Source of the DNA: Microvirga mediterraneensis
GTDB lineage: Bacteria; Pseudomonadota; Alphaproteobacteria; Rhizobiales; Beijerinckiaceae
Direction of reading: 5' to 3'
NCBI RefSeq assembly: GCF_013520865.1
Contig: NZ_JACDXJ010000002.1
Span: 242,535-306,534 of the forward strand
DNA: 64,000 bases
In this document: piece after piece, positions 57,675-64,000 of the stretch
How the letters are laid out: every line of letters starts with the position of its first letter
Position numbering within the stretch: the first letter of the stretch is position 1
Translations under genes and position numbers: made by a program
Notes under the pieces: model-generated
Databases searched by the model: none
What the model saw: the letters and a program-made list of their open reading frames with translations, nothing else
Told to the model about the DNA's origin: nothing

Positions 57675-58004
57675 TTGATGACGAAGACGAGACGGGACTT
57701 CACGCCGGAGTTCAAACGAGAGGCTGTTGCACTTCTGGAGAGCAGCGGTCGACCTCTCATGCAGATCGCAACAGAGTTGGGGATTTCTCCCTCGATGCTG
57801 CGCAACTGGCGGGCCGTTGTGAATGGTGGTCCACCTCGATCCAGGACTGGGAGCAGAACCCCATCGCCCAGCGCCTCTCCCATGGCCTCTCCGGCTGATC
57901 AGGCGGCCGAGATCGCGCGGCTCCGGCGGGAGCTTGATCGCACGCGCATGGAGCGCGATGTGTTAAAAAAAGCCATCGGCATCTTCGCGGAGATGCCCAA
58001 GTGA
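57675..58004 (+). CDS. IS3-family OrfA
   Basis: [46 protein letters not shown] (seen in parts) is the HTH_Tnp_1 domain, and the C-terminal zipper is [29 protein letters not shown] run of seven A at 57965-57971 is a probable slippery site for the -1 frameshift that makes the OrfAB transposase. The stop overlaps orfB. Confidence 0.92.
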   Translation: MMTKTRRDFTPEFKREAVALLESSGRPLMQIATELGISPSMLRNWRAVVNGGPPRSRTGSRTPSPSASPMASPADQAAEIARLRRELDRTRMERDVLKKAIGIFAEMPK

Positions 58005-58861
58005 GGTTTGGCTTCATCGAGCAGCATGCCCGCACCTATCCAGTGCGGCTCATGTGCCGCGTGCTCCAGGTCTCACCCAGTGGCTACTATGCCTGGCGTT
58101 CCCGGCCGGAGAGCCAAAGAGCCCTCGCCAACCGGCGCCTGCTGCAGGAGGTTCAGCGGCTCCATCGTCAGCATCAGGGCCGTTATGGCAGCCCGAGGAT
58201 GCACGCAGCCTTGCGGGCAGAAGGCCATCGGGTCAGCCGCGGCCGGGTCGAGCGATTGATGCGCCGGCATGGCATTCGTGCCTTGGCTCGGCGCCGTTTC
58301 CGACCGACCACGACCGACAGCCGTCATCAGCTGCCGATCGCGCCCAACCTGCTGCAGCAGAAGTTCACGGCATCGGTACCAGGCCATGTGTGGCTAGCCG
58401 ACATTACGTACATTCCAACCGGTGAGGGCTGGCTCTACCTGGCAGCCGTGCTGGACCTGGCCACCCGGAAGGTGGTGGGCTGGTCGATGCGCGATCACAT
58501 GCGCACCGAACTCGCTCTGGGAGCCCTGATCATGGCGGCCCAGCGGCAGCGACCAGGACCAGGTCTCATCCACCACAGCGATCGGGGCAGCCAATATGCG
58601 GCGGAGGCTTATGCCCGACAGCTTGCTGCGATGGGGGCCAAGCCATCGATGAGCCGGACGGGCTGCTGCTACGACAATGCTCCGATGGAGTCGTTCTTCC
58701 ACTCCTTGAAGGTCGAACTGGTTCATCAACGGCGCTGGGCCACCCGGGAGGAGGCGCGACAGGATCTTTTCGGCTACATTGAGGGCTACTACAATCGGCA
58801 GCGCATTCACTCGGCCCTCGGGTATCTCACACCCGAAGAAGCTGAGAGAAAAGCGAGCTAA
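58001..58861 (+). CDS. IS3-family transposase OrfB
   Basis: It starts GTG within the orfA stop. The HTH_21 part (LLQEVQRLHRQHQGRYGSPRMHAALRAEG) and rve core are complete: Asp in WLADITYIPTGEGWLYL, Asp in HHSDRGSQYA, Glu in YDNAPMESFFHSLKVE. The length of 286 aa is normal. All catalytic residues are kept, so the element may be active. Confidence 0.94.
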   Translation: MRFGFIEQHARTYPVRLMCRVLQVSPSGYYAWRSRPESQRALANRRLLQEVQRLHRQHQGRYGSPRMHAALRAEGHRVSRGRVERLMRRHGIRALARRRFRPTTTDSRHQLPIAPNLLQQKFTASVPGHVWLADITYIPTGEGWLYLAAVLDLATRKVVGWSMRDHMRTELALGALIMAAQRQRPGPGLIHHSDRGSQYAAEAYARQLAAMGAKPSMSRTGCCYDNAPMESFFHSLKVELVHQRRWATREEARQDLFGYIEGYYNRQRIHSALGYLTPEEAERKAS

Positions 58862-60384
58862 CCCGGTGTCCACTCAATCGCGGGAAGATCAGCCCTCCTG
58901 ATGCTGTCGTAGCGGGCACAATCAGCCTCCGGCTCATGCCGGAGCCGCAACGCCTGTGGGGTCGTGATCGTCAGCGGCGGGGCAGGCTCGCGCCGCCGGG
59001 CGAGAATGTTGAGGATCACGTCAGCCGACCAGACGCCCTCACGCAGAGCCTCGGCACAGGCAGCCTCAACCGCCGGCAGTCCGTCGCTGAGCACGGCCGC
59101 CAGGATGCTGACCATCTGGCGGTCGCCATCGTGCTGGCCGGCGAGCTTGCGCCGGACACGCTCAAGGGCGGCGGGCAGCACCCAGTCCTTGAACGGAGCC
59201 CCATTGCGCAGAGCTCCCGGCTTGCGGGCCAGCACCGGCACGTAATGCCAGGGATCGAAGATCGTCTGATCGCGGCCGAAGCAGCGGACATGCTGCGCAA
59301 CGATCCGGCCGTCCTGGCGGCATTCAATGCGATCCGCATAGGCCCGGATCTCCACCGGGCGCCCGACAGCGCTGGCGGCGACCGAGTACTTGTTGGTGTC
59401 GAAGCGCACCAGACAGGTTCGGGAGACGGATGCCGGAACGGCGTGGAAGCCATCGAACGGTCCGGGATAGGACACCAGACTGGCTCGCTCCGCTTCGAAG
59501 ACCTGCCAGATCGTCCGGTCGCGGTGCTCGGGATGAGCATGCGCCTTGGCATAGGCAATACACTGATCGAGTAACCAGGCATTCAGCTCGTCATAGCTCT
59601 TCACCCGCAGCCGTGGCGTGAAGAAGCGCTCACGCACGAGCCCGACCTGGTTCTCCACCTGACCCTTCTCCCAGCCGGAGGCTGGCGTGCAGGCGACCGG
59701 CTCGACCAGGTAATGCCCGCACATCTGGAGAAAGCGGCGGTTGTAGGCCCGCTCCTTGCCGATGAAGATGGCGTCCACCGCCGTCTTCATGTTGTCGTAG
59801 ATGCCGCGCCGGCAGGCGCCCTTGAAGAACGCGAAGGCGCGGTCATGAGCGTCGAACACCATCTCCTGGCTCTCACGCGGATAAGCCCGCACGAACATCA
59901 TGCGCGAGTGGCAGAGGCGGACATGGGCGACTTTGACGGTGGCCGGCATGCCATTGAGCAGGATGACTTCGTGGCTCCAGTCGAACTGGTAGGCCTCGCC
60001 CGGCGCAAAGCTCAGCGGCACAAAGACGGCGGTTGCAGAGGTGGACTGTTCCCGGCGCCAGCTCCTGGCATAGCGGCGCACGGCGTCATAGCCGCCCTCG
60101 TAGCCAAGCCCCCGTAGCTCCTCGAAGAGCCGGATCAGGGTCAGGCGCTCCCGAGCGGGCTTGGTATCATTGAGTGCCAGCAGGCGATCCAGATCCCCCC
60201 TCCAGGGGCCGATCCGCGGCAGAGGCTGGCGCTCGCGCTCGTAGCGGAACTCGGTGGCTCCCGAGCGCAGCACCTTGCGGACGGTGTTGCGCGCGATGTG
60301 GAGCTCGCGGGCGATCTGCTTGATCGTCTTGCCGCGCACGAAGAACTCGCGCCGGATCCGTGCAATCGTGTCCACGCCCTTCAT
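58858..60384 (-). CDS. istA: IS21 family transposase IstA (element C), 3' end cut by IS3
   Basis: The 508-residue frame has an HTH (REFFVRGKTIKQIARELHIARNTVRKVL) and the catalytic residues: Asp in AYQFDWSHEVILLNG, Asp in GIYDNMKTAVDAIF, Glu in GWEKGQVENQVGLVRE. The last four codons and the stop come from the IS3 tip (native codons end at 58873). Only the extreme C-terminus is changed, so activity may remain, but the istA-istB junction is broken. Confidence 0.9.
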   Translation of the reverse strand: MKGVDTIARIRREFFVRGKTIKQIARELHIARNTVRKVLRSGATEFRYERERQPLPRIGPWRGDLDRLLALNDTKPARERLTLIRLFEELRGLGYEGGYDAVRRYARSWRREQSTSATAVFVPLSFAPGEAYQFDWSHEVILLNGMPATVKVAHVRLCHSRMMFVRAYPRESQEMVFDAHDRAFAFFKGACRRGIYDNMKTAVDAIFIGKERAYNRRFLQMCGHYLVEPVACTPASGWEKGQVENQVGLVRERFFTPRLRVKSYDELNAWLLDQCIAYAKAHAHPEHRDRTIWQVFEAERASLVSYPGPFDGFHAVPASVSRTCLVRFDTNKYSVAASAVGRPVEIRAYADRIECRQDGRIVAQHVRCFGRDQTIFDPWHYVPVLARKPGALRNGAPFKDWVLPAALERVRRKLAGQHDGDRQMVSILAAVLSDGLPAVEAACAEALREGVWSADVILNILARRREPAPPLTITTPQALRLRHEPEADCARYDSIRRADLPAIEWTPG

Positions 60385-60499
60385 CCCCTGCCACCCATCC
60401 TGATCCAGGACAGGCAGTTTGCTCGCGTGACAGCCGCAGGGGTCAAATTTAGATGCCGATCCCCCGTCTCAGAGGGTCAACATTGCACGCCGAAACACA

Positions 60500-60976
60500 A
60501 AACACGGCTCCTCGCACGAGCACCACGCTGAGATTGGGCGACATGGCCACATAGCGGATCCCGGCCGCCATGGCAGACCCGAGGCTTTCCGGCGGCAAGG
60601 CTCTGGGCGGTCGGGCAGGCTGCCACCGGGCCAGGACGGCAATCAGCCCGAGATAGCTGATCGCGTTGACCGCAAAGGCGGCGAAGGCGCCGATCGTTGC
60701 GACGATGAGGCCGCCGAGCGCTGGGCCGACGCTGCGGGCGATGTTGAAGCCCATGCTGTTGAAGGCAATCGCTGCCGGCAGATCGGAACGGGGCACCATC
60801 TCGCCCACCAGCGACTGCCAAGCGGGTCCGTTGAAGGCGGTGCCACAGCCGACCAGAAAGGTGAAGGCAAGCAGGAGCCAGGGCGTCACCACTCCAAAAT
60901 AGGTGCACAAAGTCAGGGCGACCGACACCGCCAGCAGAAAGAGCTGGGAGGTGAGCATGAGCTTGCGCCGGTCCAG
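60500..60976 (-). pseudogene. MFS exporter, N-terminal-half part (split by IS21, truncated by IS256)
   Basis: The frame gives LDRRKLMLTSQLFLLAVSVAL, then FNGPAWQSLVGEMVPRSDLPAA and NIARSVGPALGGLIVATIG, typical of the first half of MFS_3 exporters. It joins in frame to the C-terminal part at 56789. The first about 80-100 residues are missing, cut off where an IS256-type remnant begins near 60977. So the gene is dead even without the IS21. Confidence 0.85.
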
Positions 60977-61486
60977 CTATGACGGAATTTAGGTGACGGG
61001 GCCGATCAGGCGGCGCTGTTTGTCGGCAGCGGGATGACCTCGCTGCCGTCCTGGAATCTGACACCAGCGATCACCTTCGGCAACTGGTTTTCACCCATCA
61101 GCCGGCGCCAGGTTTTCGCAGCCGCCATGATGAGTTTGAACACCATCAGGCGAGCAGTCGTTGGAGACAGCGCGCCCTTGGTGCGCACGGTGCGGTGCCG
61201 CACGGTCGCAAACACGCTCTCAATTGGGTTCGTCGTGCGCAGATGGATCCAGTGCTCAGCCGGCCAGTCGAAGAAGGCTAGCAGCGCCCGCTGGTCCTTG
61301 CGCAGGCACTCCACCGCCTTCGGATAGCGTGCGCCATAGACGTCCTCGAACAGATCGAGGGCGACCTCGGCCTGGGCGCGGGTCGGGGCGAGATAGATCT
61401 CCCGCAGGGCCCCCTTCATGCCCGGCTGCACGGACTTGGGCACCTTGTTGAGCACGTTCGCGGTCTTGTGCAGCCAGCAGCGTTGA
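60977..61486 (-). pseudogene. IS256-family transposase, C-terminal remnant
   Basis: The frame 61006-61486 matches the last 160 residues of an IS256-type (Mutator) transposase: QRCWLHKTANVLNKVPKSVQ, YGARYPKAVECLRKDQRALL, and RTTNPIESVFATVRHRT with the catalytic Glu. The N-terminal two thirds are replaced by the tip of the second tni transposon at 61487. The far end (about 60977) cuts into the MFS gene. Confidence 0.88.
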
Positions 61487-61568
61487 TGTCGCTTTGCCTT
61501 TAACTCTGAGATTCGTCGCGTTGGGTGACGAAAAGCGATATTCTTTGCCCTTAAAGGTGAGATGCCGA

Positions 61569-62426
61569 TCAGGATTGCTCGCTGCTCCTTGATCTCAAGG
61601 TGCGAACTCGGTGCTGTATCCGGCACGCGATCCGATCGACGGTGGCGAGCAATCGGGCCTCCTCGTGATAGGTCCGGAGCAAGGCGACCCTGGCGAAGTC
61701 ATCGATACCAGTGGTGAGCAACGCCGCCTTGAGCAGCGGATGCTTCTGGACCGCGGCAATCGCGGCGAGGCAGAAGAGCCGCACTTCTGGATTATAGCTT
61801 TGCAGTGCCGCAGCAGGGGTTCCACCAGCCCTCTTGAGTGCCATGGCAAAGGCAACGCCGCGCATTGCCCGTCGGATTTGGCTAACGCTATTTAGCGTCA
61901 CCGCAGATCCAAGCAGGGCAGCACCCTTGCGAGCACGACGAAGCAACTGATCCGAAAGCAGCCCGATGTCAGGCTTGCCGAGTATCGGGGTCAGTAATGC
62001 TCCGCAAGCTTGACAGTCGACTACCCATGCCCGTCGCCAGTGTTTGAGCGCCAGACCCTGTCGCGAACAGTTTGGACACGTATGGAGCGGTACTGGCGCT
62101 GTCAGTGCGGCTTCTGTCTGGGTCAGGACAGGAAACAGAAGTGACTGCACGCGGTCGACATCAGTGCGTGCAAACACAGCGATCCTTTCAGCCACTTCTG
62201 TCTCAAGCGCGAAGTCGAGCATGATGGTATGACGGCTGTCGACGCCGACGTGTGCAAGAAGATCGACGAAATCGCAGTAGTTGGCAGCGGCAAGCCGCGC
62301 GAGCCAGCTGGAAAGCAATTCGTCTGGGTGGGGCGAGACAGTCTTCGGCAGCGGGCGCAGCGTCAAGCCCCAGACTTTTCGAGCCGCCGCTGAACCGGCG
62401 CATGGCGTGACCAGACCGGCGTCCAC
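61569..62426 (-). CDS. tniQ: TniQ target-selection protein (second element)
   Basis: The TniQ motif SPHPDELLSSWLARLAAANY is at residues about 30-50, and the zinc-finger pairs CPNCSRQG and CQACGALL are at about 115-145. The 285-residue length is normal. The start overlaps tniB by 64 nt. It should direct the element to its target, perhaps plasmid or resolution sites as in Tn5053-like elements. Confidence 0.88.
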   Translation of the reverse strand: MDAGLVTPCAGSAAARKVWGLTLRPLPKTVSPHPDELLSSWLARLAAANYCDFVDLLAHVGVDSRHTIMLDFALETEVAERIAVFARTDVDRVQSLLFPVLTQTEAALTAPVPLHTCPNCSRQGLALKHWRRAWVVDCQACGALLTPILGKPDIGLLSDQLLRRARKGAALLGSAVTLNSVSQIRRAMRGVAFAMALKRAGGTPAAALQSYNPEVRLFCLAAIAAVQKHPLLKAALLTTGIDDFARVALLRTYHEEARLLATVDRIACRIQHRVRTLRSRSSEQS

Positions 62427-63286
62427 TTGGTGATTACGTCATCAGTGATGCATTCCTCGCCGGAGCGAATGGCATCGATGGAAAGATCCTTGACCAACGC
62501 GAAGATGCGAGATGTCACCCCGCCGGTCAGCGCCAGCATCTGCTTGAGGGACTTGACCCTCAGGTTGGACTTCTTCTGCAGCGGCATGGCAGCAATAAGG
62601 GTCTGGATCATGTCCGAGAACTCGGCGTCATCGCGCCAGTTCGGCAGGTGATGCTCGTCCAGCCTTCGGACAAGCTGGACATCCCCGCGAATAGCATCGA
62701 CGGCCTCACTGACCCCCAAGCAGACCAGCGACGCTTCAAGTTCATTGCTGAGGTAACGCAGGACATTCAGGAAGCGGCGCTGCTCGCGATGGGTCCCGGC
62801 TAATAGGTTGTGAACTTCGTCGATCATGATCATCCGCAGGCCGAGGTCGCGCAGGAGGGCTATGACACGAACCTCGAGAGAGGCGACGCTTTGTGCGCGT
62901 AAGCCCAGCGACGTTGCCGGCGCACCGACGGCTGCGAGAATGTGCAGATAGAACCGCCGCTCGTCTGGGGCCGGAGGCGCTTGCAACAGGAGCAGTGGTG
63001 TGTGGGTTATGCCTGCGACCGGATCATATTCCGGCGCGTATCGGCGCGACAGGTTTCGGGCAATCATCGTCTTGCCAATGCCCGACGCGCCATGAACCAG
63101 AAGGCCAGGCATCCGGGTTTGGCGTGGCGCTTCTATCAGGCTCTGCAACCTGTCCAGAACCTGCTCTGCGCGTGGAAAGCCGATCCAGATGTCCGATTGA
63201 ATGAGGGCGATACGACCGTCTTCCCCAGTTCCGTCTGCTCTCAAGTTACCATCTCTCCACCTTGAACAGCGGCCGCGAGGTATCAC
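62363..63286 (-). CDS. tniB: TniB transposition ATPase (second element)
   Basis: Walker A is GASGIGKTMIARNL, Walker B is LRMIMIDEVHNLL, and QLVRRLDEHHLPNW lies in the sensor region. The start region ALIQSDIWIGFPRAEQVLDRLQSL is TniB-like. The length (307 aa) is normal. It overlaps both tniA and tniQ by short stretches, typical of tni operons. Confidence 0.9.
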   Translation of the reverse strand: MIPRGRCSRWRDGNLRADGTGEDGRIALIQSDIWIGFPRAEQVLDRLQSLIEAPRQTRMPGLLVHGASGIGKTMIARNLSRRYAPEYDPVAGITHTPLLLLQAPPAPDERRFYLHILAAVGAPATSLGLRAQSVASLEVRVIALLRDLGLRMIMIDEVHNLLAGTHREQRRFLNVLRYLSNELEASLVCLGVSEAVDAIRGDVQLVRRLDEHHLPNWRDDAEFSDMIQTLIAAMPLQKKSNLRVKSLKQMLALTGGVTSRIFALVKDLSIDAIRSGEECITDDVITKWTPVWSRHAPVQRRLEKSGA

Positions 63287-64000
63287 CAGTGTCGACAGGG
63301 CGCAGCCCCTCGGACGGTGGATCGGCCCGGATTGAATCTTTCAGCGTACCTCGTCTCTCGCGGGATCGCCGTTCAGCCTTGGTCAGCAGTCGGCTTTCAT
63401 CCGCGATCTGGCGTTGCTGATGGATCAACTGGGCAAGCACCGTCTCATTGGACCCTTTCTTGCCCAAAGCACGACCCTTCTGCATGGCTTCGCGATATTC
63501 CCAAAGCGATACCGGCGGGATTTCCAGGTTGCGGTACCGCGCTTCGACACAACGTCCGCCTTCCAGTTCGACCCATATCGTTGAGAGGTCGCGGGGATCG
63601 TATCGCACGACCACTTTTCCATCCTTACGGCTGACATGCCCCGCCAGGGCATCCGCCCAATAGCGGATGCCGAACAGATGGATGCCGTCACGCCGGACCT
63701 GCCGCTGTTCACTTGGTAGGAAGCTCACTCGAAACGCATCCATGTCGACGGGAATGTCGCCCGACATTTCTCCAGACAGTGCCTCCCATTTGGCAACGGG
63801 AGTGCACCCAAGGCTCGAGTGAATGCTGTTGTTGTAACGGCAGATTTCCAAGGCGAACCAGCTATCGAACTCGCTCAGGGTCATCGTGGCTATGGCTTCG
63901 GCGTTGTAGCTGCCTTTGGCGGCGACAGACGATTGCGTGGTCCCAGGTAAGAGATGAACGGCTCCCATCATTGTCCCGATCAGACGCTCGATGTGACCGC
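63246..64000 (-). CDS. tniA: TniA DDE transposase, C-terminal part (edge-truncated)
   Basis: The frame is open to the right edge. It starts in the catalytic Glu block GHIERLIGTMMGAVHLLPG and continues through SSLGCTPVAKWEAL and the beta-barrel motif VRYDPRDLSTIWVELEGG to SLWEYREAMQ. The two catalytic Asp residues would lie beyond the window. It aligns block for block with TniA at 12777-14516 but differs at many positions. Confidence 0.9.
   Translation of the reverse strand, partial: GHIERLIGTMMGAVHLLPGTTQSSVAAKGSYNAEAIATMTLSEFDSWFALEICRYNNSIHSSLGCTPVAKWEALSGEMSGDIPVDMDAFRVSFLPSEQRQVRRDGIHLFGIRYWADALAGHVSRKDGKVVVRYDPRDLSTIWVELEGGRCVEARYRNLEIPPVSLWEYREAMQKGRALGKKGSNETVLAQLIHQQRQIADESRLLTKAERRSRERRGTLKDSIRADPPSEGLRPVDTGDTSRPLFKVERW

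Larger units (their letters stand above)
57635..58872 (+). mobile_element. IS3-family element, 1238 bp, inside IS21 element C
   Basis: The tips read TGGACACC inward from both 57635 and 58872, with TAGCTC/TAAGCTC following. orfA and orfB lie between. No direct duplication is seen. Instead the host flanks are inverted copies (about 57615-57634 and 58873-58892), so it sits in the middle of a natural hairpin between istA and istB. Confidence 0.88.
56790..60499 (-). mobile_element. IS21-family element C, carrying an IS3 element
   Basis: Both tips begin TGT, then share TCGGCGT and TTGACCCTC (inward from 56790 and from 60499). A 5-bp duplication AAACA flanks it (56785-56789 and 60500-60504). The total is 3710 bp; without the 1238-bp IS3 insert it would be 2472 bp, normal for IS21. 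istA and istB are on the minus strand. Confidence 0.93.
61487..64000 (-). mobile_element. Second tniABQ transposon, incomplete (runs off the right edge)
   Basis: tniQ, tniB and tniA lie on the minus strand in the same order as at 10978-14635. The left tip TGTCGCTTTGCC begins at 61487, 82 bp before the tniQ stop, matching the 89-bp distance in the first element. It is inserted in the IS256 transposase gene. The proteins differ clearly from those of the first element, so it is another lineage. Confidence 0.85.

Overview
The window reads as an accessory, repeatedly rearranged replicon region of a GC-rich alphaproteobacterium of the Hyphomicrobiales/Rhizobiales, most likely a Methylobacteriaceae-type organism such as Microvirga or Methylobacterium. 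This rests on family content (two DUF1127 proteins, two DUF6894-type proteins, CreA, an RbbA-type ABC exporter, an Omp25-like porin), on FixK/FNR-type boxes and on EcfG-type GGAAC-N17-GTT promoters. It is inference; there is no rRNA or marker gene here.

Layout. 1-2.1 kb: two divergent tyrosine recombinases, the first cut by the window edge. 2.1-10.9 kb: small stress-type genes (DUF1127, DUF6894, a LuxR-type HTH protein, a ParB-like domain, cold-shock protein, small secreted proteins), two of them with EcfG-like promoters. 10.98-14.64 kb: a complete tniA-tniB-tniQ transposon with clear terminal inverted repeats. 14.7-26.1 kb: yhiI-rbbA-yhhJ exporter operon, a universal stress protein (USP), and a creA / small membrane protein / MaoC-phosphotransacetylase / acetate kinase operon, with a TetR gene. 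26.2-33.5 kb: an IS21-family element, then an IS3-family element carrying a second IS21 element inside it, then an IS630 remnant. 33.5-43.9 kb: DUF1269 protein, decayed USP and P-type ATPase, zinc alcohol dehydrogenase, USP, decayed phosphoketolase, glycogen phosphorylase and divergent glycogen debranching enzyme. 44.3-47.9 kb: lipoprotein hydrolase, outer-membrane protein, broken TetR gene. 47.95-50.6 kb: a complete IS66. 50.6-54.5 kb: marR-emrB-emrA efflux operon with a frameshifted tetR. 54.85 kb: the 3' half of a tRNA-Lys gene, an integration scar. 55-64 kb: an MFS gene split by an IS21 element that itself holds an IS3 element, an IS256 remnant, and a second tniABQ transposon running off the right edge.

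How the genes fit together. The 14.7-43.9 kb block looks like a low-oxygen survival module: GlgX and GlgP would release glucose-1-phosphate from glycogen, phosphoketolase would make acetyl-phosphate, phosphotransacetylase and AckA would exchange it with acetyl-CoA and make ATP plus acetate, the alcohol dehydrogenase could re-oxidise NAD(P)H, and USPs accompany the response. FixK/FNR-type palindromes (TTGA-N6-TCAA) lie before yhiI, between usp and creA, and between glgP and glgX. The module is partly dead: phosphoketolase, one USP and the P-type ATPase are pseudogenes.

Mobile DNA dominates the rest. Target duplications can be read directly for four insertions (CAGAT, ACCTCCAG, GCATCAGC, AAACA), which gives the order of nesting.
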